DNA of 64,000 bases from an uncultured Oleispira sp. (GTDB lineage Bacteria > Pseudomonadota > Gammaproteobacteria > Pseudomonadales > Oceanobacteraceae), in assembly GCA_913061415.1 (NCBI GenBank), contig CAJXUD010000015.1, forward strand, positions 17,388 to 81,387, in the 5' to 3' direction. Positions 46,514 to 56,007 of the stretch are shown in pieces (positions within the stretch are counted from its first letter, which is position 1; each line of letters starts with the position of its first letter). A model generated the notes under the pieces. The model saw nothing but the letters and a program-made list of their open reading frames with translations, did not search any database and was not told where the DNA came from. A program made the position numbers and the translations under genes.

Positions 46514-46978
46514 GTTATGTGTGTAGCTCTATAGCGTATTCACACGGGCAGCTGACCGTTTGTTGGTCGTCATAGCAAAATCTTTATGGTTGCTTGATTC
46601 TATGAGTCCTACGCTTGCCACCCTCTAAGTGGCCAGATTAATCTGATGGGCGAGGTGTCTCTTTCTGCTTGGTGATGCCAATAGGCCACCACCAACAATC
46701 CATAATTTGATAGTGAGATGCTGCCTGCGATGATAACGCATGGTTCATCTCAAATAAGCGATTGAGTAATCTGTACTAATTTACTGAATCGCGATTCATT
46801 ATTATTCGTTTGCATAAAGAAGGTTTAATAATCGTTCTTCTTCTTTATACTGGCCGCTCAAAGGCTGCCAATACCTTTGCATCAATAATTGAAAAATGGA
46901 AATATTGAGGCAGGGGCAGCGAATATAGCAACAAATCACAGTTGCGACAAACATTTAGAGCGAATTGAAAGCTATTTT
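46514..46978. promoter_or_regulatory. Divergent rne / rluC leader region
   Basis: A 465-bp interval holding the long rne 5' leader. Possible hairpins include GCCAC CCTCTAA GTGGC (about 46618-46634) and TTGGTG ... CACCAA (about 46669-46695), and a palindrome GAATCGCGATTC near 46786. In E. coli the rne leader mediates autoregulation by RNase E cleavage; an equivalent role here is inferred. No gene is visible in the interval. Confidence 0.4.
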
Positions 46979-47950
46979 ATGCCAGCAGAATCTTACAATA
47001 CTAACCAAGTAAACCTGATTACCATCGATGAAGATCATGACGGCCAGCGAATCGACAACTTTTTACTAACGCTTTTAAAGGGCGCGCCGCGCTCATTAAT
47101 CTATCGTTTGTTGCGCAAAGGCGAAGTCAGAATCAATAAGAAGCGCGCCAAACCCGTGCAGCGCTTGGCTATTGGAGACATTGTTCGGGTAGCCCCTGTG
47201 ACGATTAAAGAAACCAATAGTGAAGAAGTTGTTGTGCCTACGTCACAAGCGGAAATCATTGGTAATAGCATCTTATTTGAAGATGAATACTACATCGCGG
47301 TGAACAAGCCAACCGGTATGGCGGTTCATGGCGGTAGTGGAATTAAGCTCGGCTTGATCGAACTCATGCGCGCAATGCGACCTCAACAGAAATTCTTAGA
47401 GCTGGTTCACCGTTTAGATCGAGATACTTCGGGTGTTATTTTAATCGCCAAAAAACGCTCAGCTCTGGTTGCGGTGCAAAAGCTCTTTCAGGGCCAAAAA
47501 GCCATTGATAAGCGTTATTTGGCTTTGGTTCATGGGGAGTGGCCAGACTTTCAAGATCGGGTTGATGCGCCTCTTAAAAAGAATGAAGTACAGGGCGGTG
47601 AGCGCATTGTGCGAGTAGAAGATGATGGCAAGCCGTCACTGACCAAATTTAAAGTACTCGATCGCTCGAGTCGCTATACCTTAGTTGAAGCGAGACCGAT
47701 TACCGGCCGTACGCACCAAATTCGTGTTCATTGCCAATATGCGGGCTGCGGAATTGCCGGTGATCCTAAATATCTTAATAAGGTAGAGCAAGCGGTTGAT
47801 AAGCAAGTCGGCATCAAGCGCTTATGCCTACATGCTTATCGACTCGCTTTTGTTCATCCAATGACAGAGCAGTTGCTTGAAATTACTTCACCTTTAGAAG
47901 GTAAGTTTTTGAAATATAAAGAAAAAGAAGGTCTTAACTTTGAGCTTTAA
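46979..47950 (+). CDS. rluC: 23S rRNA pseudouridine synthase RluC
   Basis: 323 aa from ATG 46979 with GAAAG seven bases upstream; a TTG at 46889 in the same frame would add 30 unconserved residues. S4 RNA-binding domain at the N-terminus (GQRIDNFLLTLLKGAPRSLI, LLRKGEVRINKKRAKP), then the RluA-type catalytic domain with Asp in LVHRLDRDTSGV, and ARPITGRTHQIRVH. It makes pseudouridines 955, 2504 and 2580 in E. coli 23S rRNA. The position opposite rne is conserved. The HAD gene overlaps its 3' end by 11 bp. Confidence 0.95.
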   Translation: MPAESYNTNQVNLITIDEDHDGQRIDNFLLTLLKGAPRSLIYRLLRKGEVRINKKRAKPVQRLAIGDIVRVAPVTIKETNSEEVVVPTSQAEIIGNSILFEDEYYIAVNKPTGMAVHGGSGIKLGLIELMRAMRPQQKFLELVHRLDRDTSGVILIAKKRSALVAVQKLFQGQKAIDKRYLALVHGEWPDFQDRVDAPLKKNEVQGGERIVRVEDDGKPSLTKFKVLDRSSRYTLVEARPITGRTHQIRVHCQYAGCGIAGDPKYLNKVEQAVDKQVGIKRLCLHAYRLAFVHPMTEQLLEITSPLEGKFLKYKEKEGLNFEL

Positions 47951-48629
47951 TACTTCAAAGCAAACGGGCAGAGAAAATAAGTACAAGGCCATTATTTTTG
48001 ATTGGGATGGAACCTTGGTCGATTCAACGGCTCGAATAGTCGATGCCATGCAAATGGCAATCGTCGAAAATGCCATGCCGGTATTGACCGATCATGCCAT
48101 TCAGCAGATTATTGGCCTAGGTTTACCCGAAGCCCTTAAAGTGCTCTGGCCAGACATTACTGCTGCGCAATCACTGCAGATGCAAAAGAGCTATGTGGCG
48201 AATTTTTCTCATCACAGTAATATTGATGTCGATTTCTTTGCGCAGGCTCATGAGATTTTTGAGCAGTTAAAACAGTTGGGTTATATATTAGCCGTTGCGA
48301 CGGGGAAAACCCGAAGAGGCTTAGATGAAATGCTCGATGGTATGGATGTACGAGATGTTTTCGACATCACGCGCTGCGCCGACGAGACAGCCTCCAAGCC
48401 AAGCCCTATAATGCTACAACAAATACTGAATGAGCTTAAAATAACTCATTCGCAAGCGTTAATGGTCGGCGATACCAGCTTTGACTTGGATATGGCCAGA
48501 AATATCAACATGGATTCCATTGGCATGACGCACGGTGCCCATGACAGCAAAATACTAATGGCCTCTGGCGCGAAAGCCTTATGTCATGATTTAAACGATT
48601 TATTGGACTGGATAAAAAAGAATGGATAA
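47940..48629 (+). CDS. HAD-IA family hydrolase (phosphoglycolate phosphatase-like)
   Basis: 229 aa from a TTG with GAAGG eight bases upstream, overlapping rluC. HAD motifs are complete: IIFDWDGTLVDSTARI (nucleophile Asp), AVATGKTRRGL (motif II), and the Lys of ETASKPSP followed by MVGDTSFDLDMARN. The cap is alpha-helical (IA type). The same gene lies between rluC and sppA in Pseudomonas. The substrate is unknown; homologues are labelled phosphoglycolate phosphatase by similarity only. Confidence 0.92.
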   Translation: MSFNTSKQTGRENKYKAIIFDWDGTLVDSTARIVDAMQMAIVENAMPVLTDHAIQQIIGLGLPEALKVLWPDITAAQSLQMQKSYVANFSHHSNIDVDFFAQAHEIFEQLKQLGYILAVATGKTRRGLDEMLDGMDVRDVFDITRCADETASKPSPIMLQQILNELKITHSQALMVGDTSFDLDMARNINMDSIGMTHGAHDSKILMASGAKALCHDLNDLLDWIKKNG

Positions 48630-49584
48630 CAATAATCACGTTGACTACCCCTCAACGACTAAAGAGTGGAAGTTAATCGAAAAGGTCGTTACTGGCCTAC
48701 AAGACGAACAGCGTAAAACTAGACGCTGGGGCATATTCTTTAAATTGTGCATGCTGGCTTATGTGATCGCCATTGTTGTCATGTTTAGAAGTCCGATGGG
48801 GGGTGCGGGGCAAGGTGGCGATCAGCCGTACGCGGCTATTATTGAAGTGAATGGTGTTATCGCGGCGGCGCAAGACGCCAGCGCTGATAATATTATTACA
48901 GCTCTGCGTGATGCATTTAAAGATGACAAAGTGCTTGGTATTGTCTTACGCATTAATAGCCCAGGTGGCAGCCCAGTCCAATCGGGTTATGTGTTTGATG
49001 AGATCAAACGCTTAAAGGAAACCCGTGAGTTACCGGTATATGCGGTTATTACCGATATGGGCGCTTCGGGTGCGTACTACATTGCCGCCGCGGCCGATGA
49101 AATTTATGCCGACAAAGCAAGCCTAGTAGGCTCTATCGGCGTTGTTGGCTCAGGCTTTGGCTTTACCGGCACTATGGAGAAGCTGGGCGTAGAGCGTCGT
49201 TTATACACCTCGGGCGAGCATAAAGGCTTCCTTGATCCGTTCTCCCCCGAAAACCCAGAAGAAAAAGAATTCTGGCAGGGTGTTCTGAAAGTCACACACA
49301 ATCAGTTTATTGCCCAAGTACGCCTGGGGCGTGGTGATCGCTTAAAAGAAACCCCAGATATGTTCAGTGGACTGGTCTGGTCTGGCGAGCAAGCAGTAGA
49401 AATGGGACTAATTGATGGTCTAGCATCGACTAGTTCGTTAGTTAGGACTAAATTTAATAGCGAAGAGATGGTAAACTTCACACGTCAGCCTGATCCTTGG
49501 GAATCCTTGATTCAAAAGTTAGGGGCAAGCATTGGTGCAGGTTTGGCGACAGTTGTGACCGCTCCTAGCTTACAACTGCATTGA
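48622..49584 (+). CDS. sppA: Signal peptide peptidase SppA, short (36-kDa) form
   Basis: 320 aa, S49 family. One TM anchor (about residues 34-53, FKLCMLAYVIAIVVMF) and a single protease domain in the periplasm. Catalytic Ser lies in VITDMGASGAYYIAAAADEI, followed by LVGSIGVVGSGFGF; the general base Lys is in the segment LYTSGEHKGFLDPFSP. It degrades cleaved signal peptides in the membrane. It overlaps the HAD gene by 8 bp, indicating an operon. E. coli SppA is a doubled 67-kDa form, so this is the Pseudomonas/Bacillus-like type. Confidence 0.93.
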   Translation: MDNNNHVDYPSTTKEWKLIEKVVTGLQDEQRKTRRWGIFFKLCMLAYVIAIVVMFRSPMGGAGQGGDQPYAAIIEVNGVIAAAQDASADNIITALRDAFKDDKVLGIVLRINSPGGSPVQSGYVFDEIKRLKETRELPVYAVITDMGASGAYYIAAAADEIYADKASLVGSIGVVGSGFGFTGTMEKLGVERRLYTSGEHKGFLDPFSPENPEEKEFWQGVLKVTHNQFIAQVRLGRGDRLKETPDMFSGLVWSGEQAVEMGLIDGLASTSSLVRTKFNSEEMVNFTRQPDPWESLIQKLGASIGAGLATVVTAPSLQLH

Positions 49585-49638
49585 TTTGCATAATAAATAT
49601 CGAAAAAAGGCTAAATAATTTTGACACAGGATAAGCGG

Positions 49639-50181
49639 ATGCCTATTATGTCGCCATCTATGGCTGAGGCAGCCTTACCTAAACGTTTAGATGCTATAAG
49701 ATTTGTAGATAATGAGAAGGTTTTAACCGGATCATTAGATGTGAATTTATTTAAACGTTTTCAGGAAGCCGTCGAAGATGTGAATGGGCCGGTTGACTAT
49801 AAACTGGCTTTTCAGCGTGATGCTGATGATCACATGTATATCGATGGCGAATGCTCAACAAAAGCTACTATGGTATGCCAGCGTTGTTTGGATGCCGTGG
49901 TACTCGAGGTGCAAGGGAAGTTCGAGATTGGATTAGCCTTCTCTGATGAGAAAGCGAAACATCTGCCCAAGCATTACGAACCAGCGATTATGGATCACAA
50001 TGGAAACATTGACCCATGGGAGTTGGTAGAAGATGAGCTTATATTAGCATTACCAATGTTTGCATATCATGCAGACGGCGAGTGCGAAACAAAACAGCCT
50101 AAGGCTGAACCGGAACAGGTTGAGGTCACGGAAAAAGAAGATAATCCTTTTGCCGTACTTCAGCAGTTAAAATCGAAATAG
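49639..50181 (+). CDS. yceD: YceD (DUF177), 23S rRNA accumulation protein
   Basis: 180 aa from the ATG at 49639 with AGGA seven bases upstream; a TTG at 49621 is an alternative. Conserved features are the CQRCL Cys pair ([18 protein letters not shown]) and the central acidic region [19 protein letters not shown], which continues to the later Cys (GECET). YceD is needed for normal 23S rRNA levels in E. coli and is cotranscribed with rpmF in nearly all bacteria, as here (22 bp apart). Confidence 0.93.
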   Translation: MPIMSPSMAEAALPKRLDAIRFVDNEKVLTGSLDVNLFKRFQEAVEDVNGPVDYKLAFQRDADDHMYIDGECSTKATMVCQRCLDAVVLEVQGKFEIGLAFSDEKAKHLPKHYEPAIMDHNGNIDPWELVEDELILALPMFAYHADGECETKQPKAEPEQVEVTEKEDNPFAVLQQLKSK

Positions 50182-50203
50182 CGTTAAGTTAGGAGCCTTC
50201 AAA

Positions 50204-50386
50204 ATGGCTGTTCAAAAAAGTAAAGTAACACGTTCACGTCGTGGTCAACGTCGTTCACACGATTCTTTAGATGCTGCAACTCTATCTACAGATCAAACGA
50301 CTGGTGAAAAACACCTACGTCACCACGTTACTGCTGACGGTTTCTACCGCGGTAAGAAAGTCGTGGAGACTGGTAACGACGAATAA
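50204..50386 (+). CDS. rpmF: 50S ribosomal protein L32
   Basis: 60 aa, beginning [20 protein letters not shown] and ending in a typical GFYRGKKVV segment. This form has no zinc-binding cysteines, as in most gammaproteobacteria. AGGAG lies 11-15 bases upstream of the ATG. It heads the phospholipid/fatty-acid gene cluster. Confidence 0.97.
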   Translation: MAVQKSKVTRSRRGQRRSHDSLDAATLSTDQTTGEKHLRHHVTADGFYRGKKVVETGNDE

Positions 50387-50389
50387 GTC

Positions 50390-51430
50390 ATGACGTTTAC
50401 TCTTGCAGTAGACGCTATGGGCGGGGACTTCGGTCCCCGCGTTACTTTTCAAGCCGCGCAGCGAATTCTTGCCGAGCGTAGCGATCTATCGATTCAATAC
50501 TATATATCCCAAACAGAACAAACTTGGCTAGAAAGCGAAATTTCTAAGCTTGCCTCTGCCAGTCATAATTCTGAATTCAGCGACATCCAATCCCGTTTTA
50601 GCATTCATTATTGCGAACAATCTGTCGACATGACAGATAAGCCGTCTCATGCGTTACGTCGTAAACAAAAGTCGACCATGGCACTCGCGCTTAAAAGCAT
50701 TGCCAATAACGAAACTCAAGCGTGTGTCAGTTGTGGTAATACCGGAGCGCTACTGGCGTTATCCCGCTATACCTTATCGACCTTGATTGCGATAGACCGA
50801 CCCGCGATGGCCCGAGACCTTCCTACAGCAGGTAAACCTTTGCTGATGCTAGATCTAGGTGCAAATATCGACGTAGGGGCTGATGGGTTGTATCAATTTG
50901 CCATCTTATCGGCAGCTTGGCGTAAAGCGCAGGGCATTAAAAAACCGAAATTAGGTTTATTAAATATCGGTAAAGAAGCGTGCAAAGGGACAGAAGAAAT
51001 TCAACTGGCTGGCCAGATGATTTCAAAAATAGACGGCATTGAATACGTCGGGTTTGTCGAAGCTGATGAACTATACCAAGGTCAGCTAGACATCGTAGTG
51101 TGTGATGGCTTCCATGGTAATATCGCCTTAAAAACCAGCGAAGGGCTTTTGCGGCACGTCTCGCAGCAGTTTGATTCAATACTTCAATCGAGTTTATTTG
51201 GCAAGGCGCTAGCGTTTTTTACCAATCCAGTGATTGCTCGGTTTAAACGTCAACTCGACCCGGTATTGCATAGCGGAGCTCTGTTATTAGGCATTAATGG
51301 CTTGGTTATTAAAAGTCATGGCAAGTCCGACGAAGAAGCTTTCTATCACTCAATACGCTACACATTAACTGAAATAGAACGCGGAACAGCTCAACGGTTG
51401 AATGAGGAAATGGACGAGCTTTCATCCTAG
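50390..51430 (+). CDS. plsX: Phosphate acyltransferase PlsX
   Basis: 346 aa. It converts acyl-ACP to acyl-phosphate, feeding PlsY in phospholipid synthesis. Family markers are TLAVDAMGGDFGPRVT at the start, CVSCGNTGALLALSRY, LLMLDLGANIDV, LLNIGKEACKGTEEIQ and VVCDGFHGNIALKTSEGLL. It starts 4 bp after rpmF. The 178-bp gap to fabD is AT-rich and likely holds a promoter (not assigned). Confidence 0.96.
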   Translation: MTFTLAVDAMGGDFGPRVTFQAAQRILAERSDLSIQYYISQTEQTWLESEISKLASASHNSEFSDIQSRFSIHYCEQSVDMTDKPSHALRRKQKSTMALALKSIANNETQACVSCGNTGALLALSRYTLSTLIAIDRPAMARDLPTAGKPLLMLDLGANIDVGADGLYQFAILSAAWRKAQGIKKPKLGLLNIGKEACKGTEEIQLAGQMISKIDGIEYVGFVEADELYQGQLDIVVCDGFHGNIALKTSEGLLRHVSQQFDSILQSSLFGKALAFFTNPVIARFKRQLDPVLHSGALLLGINGLVIKSHGKSDEEAFYHSIRYTLTEIERGTAQRLNEEMDELSS

Positions 51431-51608
51431 CAGGTTGTTAAGCAGACAAAATAATTATAAAAAATGTGATCAAGTAGAATAATTCATCGCACTCGTGCTT
51501 GGGGTTCACTTTACTGTAATAATTTTTCCCTCATAATAAGTGCCTTGCGACCATCACCGAATACAGTCGCAGGTTAAAACAGATAATAGAATTTTTTGAG
51601 AGACTCCT

Positions 51609-52553
51609 ATGAAACAGGTCGTTTTATATTTCCCCGGCCAGGGTGCACAACAGCTAGGTATGCTTGCAGACTTAGCAGTACAGTATCCGATCGTTAAACA
51701 AACCTTCGAACAAGCTTCAAAGGCTATTAACCAAGACCTTTGGTCTCTGGTGCAAAACGGCCCAGCAGAAGAGTTAAATCTTACTTACAATACTCAGCCT
51801 ATCTTAGTGACTGCCAGTGCCGCTATTTGGCGTATTATCCAGCAAGAAGTCGGTGATGCAATTAATGTTGTTGCCGCAGCAGGGCACTCGGTCGGTGAAT
51901 ATTCAGCACTTTACGCCGCGGGCATATTATCGTTAGAAGATGCGGTGCGCTTAGTTAAAAAACGTGGCGAGTTGATGGATACCGCAGTCCCCGCCGGAGA
52001 AGGTGGCATGGCCGCGATTCTTGGCCTAGACAGCGAACAAATTCAAGCAGTCTGCAACGAAGCCAGTTCGGTAGGAGTAGTAGAACCTGCCAACTTTAAT
52101 GCCCCAGGTCAAATCGTTATTGCGGGTACGGCAGCAGGTATCAAGCAAGCGTGTATCGTTGCCAAAGAAGCCGGTGCTAAGCGAGCTCTTCCGCTGCAAG
52201 TCAGTGGACCGTTCCACTCTTCATTAATGAAGCAAGCGGCTGAACCTTTTTTAGAAGCCTTGGCCAATGTTAAGTGGTCAGCGCCCGCATTCGACGTGTA
52301 TCACAATGCAAATAATGCCGTTAGCTCGGTTGCCGATATGCAGCAGCGCCTCGTAGAACAGCTTTATAGCCCAGTTAATTGGATTGGTGCGGTAGAGGCG
52401 TCAAGTGCAGGTGCAGAGCTGGCTATTGAAGTAGGCCCAGGTAAAGTTATTAGCGGTTTAAACAAGCGCATTAATAAAGAATTAACAACATACTCTACCG
52501 GTGATAGCGCGAGTTTTGAAAAATTACTCGGCGCAATAAAAGGCGAAGGATAA
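51609..52553 (+). CDS. fabD: Malonyl-CoA:ACP transacylase
   Basis: 314 aa. It loads malonate onto ACP. Sequence markers: YFPGQGAQQLGM at the N-terminus, catalytic Ser in AAGHSVGEYSALYAAG, a second conserved block KKRGELMDTAVP, and His in QVSGPFHSSLM. Its stop codon overlaps the fabG ATG by one base (TAATG), so the two are translationally coupled. Ribosome-binding site GAGAG upstream. Confidence 0.97.
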   Translation: MKQVVLYFPGQGAQQLGMLADLAVQYPIVKQTFEQASKAINQDLWSLVQNGPAEELNLTYNTQPILVTASAAIWRIIQQEVGDAINVVAAAGHSVGEYSALYAAGILSLEDAVRLVKKRGELMDTAVPAGEGGMAAILGLDSEQIQAVCNEASSVGVVEPANFNAPGQIVIAGTAAGIKQACIVAKEAGAKRALPLQVSGPFHSSLMKQAAEPFLEALANVKWSAPAFDVYHNANNAVSSVADMQQRLVEQLYSPVNWIGAVEASSAGAELAIEVGPGKVISGLNKRINKELTTYSTGDSASFEKLLGAIKGEG

Positions 52554-53293
52554 TGTCAGAGAAAAGACTTGCGTTAGTGACAGGGGCGAGCCGAGGAATT
52601 GGTAAAGGCATTGCAGAATCACTGATTGCGCGAGGCTACAAAGTCGTCGGCACTGCAACCTCAGAAACTGGCGCGACTGCATTAAAAGAATCGCTTAAAA
52701 CTCTCGGCGACGAGCATGATGCTTTCGTATTAGATATTTCAGACTCTGCGCACGTAACGGCGGCTATGGCTGAATTCCTTGCTCAGCACGGAACACCGTA
52801 TGTTGTTGTGAATAACGCCGGAATTACTCGCGACAATCTTTTCATGCGCATGAAAGACGAAGAATGGCTGGATGTGATCAATACCAACCTTTCAGGGGTC
52901 TATCGAGTATGCAAAAGCTTAATTAAGCCGTTGATAAAAGCGCGCGAAGGCCGCATTATTAACATCAGCTCAATCATAGGTACAACAGGTAATGCTGGGC
53001 AGGTTAATTATTCAGCAGCTAAAGCTGGGTTAGAAGGTTTAACACGTTCTTTAGCTCAAGAAATAGCCAGTCGAAACATTACCGTCAATGCAATTGCCCC
53101 AGGTTTTATTGCAACAGATATGACAGATGGCTTGCCAGAAAATCAAAAAGAAGCCATCCTAGCGACCATACCTATGAAACGTATGGGTGAGACACACGAA
53201 ATTGCAGGCAGCGTTGCTTTTTTAGCAAGCGACGATGCAGCATATATTACAGGCCAAACCATTCATGTGAATGGTGGCATGAACATGGGTTAA
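52553..53293 (+). CDS. fabG: 3-oxoacyl-[ACP] reductase
   Basis: 246-aa classical SDR. NADPH-binding [33 protein letters not shown], catalytic Ser in [12 protein letters not shown], and Tyr/Lys in [12 protein letters not shown]. Ends [13 protein letters not shown]. It reduces beta-ketoacyl-ACP in the fatty-acid cycle, with FabI (1.3 kb) and FabF (53.7 kb) as pathway partners. Confidence 0.97.
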   Translation: MSEKRLALVTGASRGIGKGIAESLIARGYKVVGTATSETGATALKESLKTLGDEHDAFVLDISDSAHVTAAMAEFLAQHGTPYVVVNNAGITRDNLFMRMKDEEWLDVINTNLSGVYRVCKSLIKPLIKAREGRIINISSIIGTTGNAGQVNYSAAKAGLEGLTRSLAQEIASRNITVNAIAPGFIATDMTDGLPENQKEAILATIPMKRMGETHEIAGSVAFLASDDAAYITGQTIHVNGGMNMG

Positions 53294-53312
53294 TGAACTT
53301 AGGAAGTATAAA

Positions 53313-53546
53313 ATGAGTAATATCGAAGAACGCGTAAAGAAAATCGTTATCGAACAATTGGGTGTTAAAGAAGAAGAAGTTAAATCAACTTCATCTTTTG
53401 TAAATGATTTAGGTGCTGATTCTTTAGATACTGTTGAATTAGTAATGGCGCTTGAAGAAGAATTTGAAACTGAGATTCCAGATGAAGATGCTGAGAAATT
53501 GACCAGTGTCCAAGAAGCTATCGACTATATTATTGCGCACCTTTAA
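53313..53546 (+). CDS. acpP: Acyl carrier protein
   Basis: 77 aa, highly acidic. The 4'-phosphopantetheine attachment Ser37 is in [20 protein letters not shown]. Preceded by AGGAAG and followed by an intrinsic terminator, consistent with high expression of the short acpP transcript. Confidence 0.98.
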   Translation: MSNIEERVKKIVIEQLGVKEEEVKSTSSFVNDLGADSLDTVELVMALEEEFETEIPDEDAEKLTSVQEAIDYIIAHL

Positions 53547-53576
53547 TCTCGCAGTTACTTAGTATATCGATACTTT

Positions 53577-53612
53577 AAAAAAAGCCGCCTCTGTTAAGAT
53601 CGCGGCTTTTTT
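53577..53612 (+). terminator. acpP terminator
   Basis: A7, GCCGC stem, 13-nt loop, GCGGC and six T, 31 bp past the acpP stop codon. fabF therefore probably has its own promoter in 53613-53726. Confidence 0.9.
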
Positions 53613-53726
53613 ATTATTAAGAAGAAACAAAATTAAGCAGTTAAAATGCCTAACAATTGTTATGCTTACGCTTAACGAAAACAGTTGTTAAATACGCTTC
53701 AAAAAACTTAGAAGGATCGGGGATCT

Positions 53727-54980
53727 ATGAACTCGCGTCGTATCGTTGTTACAGGTTTAGGTATGATTAGTCCGCTGGGTAATACAGTGGAAGATAGCTG
53801 GCAGTCGCTCGTGGCTGGTAAAAGTGGCATAGGCAAGATTGAATCATTTGATAGCGAAGCCTTTGCTACCCAGATTTCCGGTCAAGTAAAAAACTTTGAT
53901 GTCACCCAGTATGACCTGACAACCAAAGATGCGCGCAAAATCGACGTCTTTATACAATATGCACTCGCGGCCAGTTACCAAGCCATGAAAGATGCAAAAC
54001 TCGATACCAACAAAGAAAGCAAGGCAATCGACCCCGCTCGAATTGGCGTTGCTGTCGGCTCTGGCATTGGTGGTATCAGCACCATAGAACAAACCTGCCT
54101 AGATATAGACAAAAAAGGCCCGCGCCGAGTTTCACCTTTCTTTATTCCTGCAACCGTCGTCAACATGGCTGCAGGTAACATCGCCATTAAATACGGACTG
54201 CAAGGCCCGAACTTCGCCATCGCTACCGCGTGCACAACCGGCACACATAACATCGGCTATGGCGCACGCACCATTGCTTATGGCGATGCCGACATTATGA
54301 TTGTTGGCGGTGCAGAAATGGCAACCTGCCCAGCAGGGGTCGGTGGTTTTGCGGCGGCTCGCGCCATGTCGACCCGCAATGACGAACCCGAAAAAGCCAG
54401 CCGTCCTTGGGACAAAGATCGTGACGGATTTGTACTCGGAGACGGAGCAGGCATATTAGTACTCGAAGAATATGAACATGCCAAAAAACGTGGCGCAACC
54501 ATCTATGCAGAACTCGCCGGATTTGGCATGAGCGACGACGCTCATCACATTACCAGCCCACCTGAAAATGGCAGTGGGGCACAAGCGGCGATGCAAAACG
54601 CATTAAACGATGCGGGCATGAAAGCAGAGCAAGTTCAGTACATCAATGCACATGGCACCTCAACCCATGCCGGTGATATTGCAGAAACGTCAGCAGTACG
54701 CGGGTTATTTGGGGAGCATGCCGATAACGTTGCTGTATCATCCAGCAAATCGATGACAGGACACTTATTAGGCGCAGCAGGCGCGGTAGAAGCCATCTTC
54801 ACGATTAAAGCCATTACCGATAGCATTGCGCCGCCTACGATCAACTTAGACGAACCCGGTGAAGGCTGCGATTTAGATTATGTGCCTAATGTCGCGCGTA
54901 AAATGAACATCGACGCCGCGATCTCAAACTCATTTGGTTTTGGTGGTACGAACGGATCATTGCTGTTCAAAAAAGTGTAG
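53727..54980 (+). CDS. fabF: Beta-ketoacyl-ACP synthase II
   Basis: 417 aa. Condenses malonyl-ACP with acyl-ACP. Catalytic Cys169 in [15 protein letters not shown]; the two His are in [11 protein letters not shown] and [14 protein letters not shown]. The C-terminus has [15 protein letters not shown]. Length and motifs are those of FabF rather than FabB. The region has noticeably GC-richer, C-rich codon use compared with the left part of the window. Confidence 0.97.
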   Translation: MNSRRIVVTGLGMISPLGNTVEDSWQSLVAGKSGIGKIESFDSEAFATQISGQVKNFDVTQYDLTTKDARKIDVFIQYALAASYQAMKDAKLDTNKESKAIDPARIGVAVGSGIGGISTIEQTCLDIDKKGPRRVSPFFIPATVVNMAAGNIAIKYGLQGPNFAIATACTTGTHNIGYGARTIAYGDADIMIVGGAEMATCPAGVGGFAAARAMSTRNDEPEKASRPWDKDRDGFVLGDGAGILVLEEYEHAKKRGATIYAELAGFGMSDDAHHITSPPENGSGAQAAMQNALNDAGMKAEQVQYINAHGTSTHAGDIAETSAVRGLFGEHADNVAVSSSKSMTGHLLGAAGAVEAIFTIKAITDSIAPPTINLDEPGEGCDLDYVPNVARKMNIDAAISNSFGFGGTNGSLLFKKV

Positions 54981-54989
54981 AAGATTTAA

Positions 54990-55028
54990 ACACCCATTAA
55001 ATACACCCAGCAAATACACCCCTCAAAT
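54990..55028. repeat. 13-bp tandem repeat, three copies, between fabF and pabC
   Basis: ACACCCATTAAAT, ACACCCAGCAAAT and ACACCCCTCAAAT at 54990, 55003 and 55016. Confidence 0.85.
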
Positions 55029-55048
55029 AAAAGGTAAGCCAGCTTCAA

Positions 55049-55954
55049 ATGGAAATGTTTTTCGCCAATGGAATTCTTCAGCCAGGCAATGAAGAGCCAG
55101 TCAATGAAGAGGCAGGCAGTGCACATAAATGCATTAGCATTCATGACCGAGCATTGCAGTATGGTGATGGTGTTTTCGAAACGCTGCGCATCGTTGATGG
55201 TAAAATTCCAATGTGGAAATACCACCAGCAACGACTTACAAATGCGCAGCAAATTTTAGGCTTACCACTCGACGATTTTTTTGCTCAATGGCAAGGTCTT
55301 ATTAGCGAGCATCTTAGCGATGTCAAAACAGCCTGCGCAAAACTTGTCATCAGTCGTGGAGAAGGCCCAAGAGGCTATAAAATTCCACCGCAAATGTCGT
55401 TAAACTGGTGGTTAACCGTAACCGACTTACCCGTGCGCGAAACTAAAAATGAATTTAAATTAACCTTATGTCGCCATGCGCTTTCGCGACAGCCAAGATT
55501 GGCAGGGTTAAAACATTTAAATCGGTTAGATCAAGTGCTCGCGCGCTCAGAATGGAATGAACAAGATAACTTCGACGAAGGCATTATGTTCAACCTAGAC
55601 GGTGACGTGATCGAAGGCACCATGTCGAATGTATTCTGGTTGAAATCTGGCCAGCTATATACCCCCGACCTCAGTCAAGAAGGTATAGACGGCTGCGTAA
55701 GACGTTGGGTGATCGACCAATACAGACATAATTCAAACGTTGTGGCTAAAGCTGAGCCGAAAGCCGTGACCAAGGCCGTGATTATAGAAAAAGATGCCAA
55801 GCTCGATCAGCTATTAACCGCCGACGCGGTATTTTTAACCAACAGCTTAATGGGCATTCAGCAAGTCAGCCAAATAGATGGGCAAACCATTAAGCAAAGT
55901 AAGGCCGTTGAGACCTTGTCCACAGAATTTAATCGCCAGTTTATACAAGACTGA
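55049..55954 (+). CDS. pabC: Aminodeoxychorismate lyase
   Basis: 301 aa, fold-type IV PLP enzyme that releases pyruvate from ADC to give p-aminobenzoate. Markers: ISIHDRALQYGDGVFETLRI, PLP Lys in LKHLNRLDQVLARSEW, and EGTMSNVFWLKSG. The ATG at 55049 or 55055 (MFFANG) may be used. Compared with E. coli PabC, there is an extra stretch of about 13 residues after the first strand, made by the in-frame duplication GNEEP/VNEEA. pabB is at 29.7 kb. Conserved position between fabF and mltG. Confidence 0.94.
   Translation: MEMFFANGILQPGNEEPVNEEAGSAHKCISIHDRALQYGDGVFETLRIVDGKIPMWKYHQQRLTNAQQILGLPLDDFFAQWQGLISEHLSDVKTACAKLVISRGEGPRGYKIPPQMSLNWWLTVTDLPVRETKNEFKLTLCRHALSRQPRLAGLKHLNRLDQVLARSEWNEQDNFDEGIMFNLDGDVIEGTMSNVFWLKSGQLYTPDLSQEGIDGCVRRWVIDQYRHNSNVVAKAEPKAVTKAVIIEKDAKLDQLLTADAVFLTNSLMGIQQVSQIDGQTIKQSKAVETLSTEFNRQFIQD
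55085..55114. repeat. 15-bp in-frame tandem duplication inside pabC
   Basis: GGCAATGAAGAGCCA followed by GTCAATGAAGAGGCA; the protein reads GNEEP VNEEA at residues 13-22. Confidence 0.85.
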
Positions 55955-56007
55955 GCGAGTGCTACAATTTAGCAAAACAAAAAGTAGATAAAGAGACCCA
56001 CCTTCGC

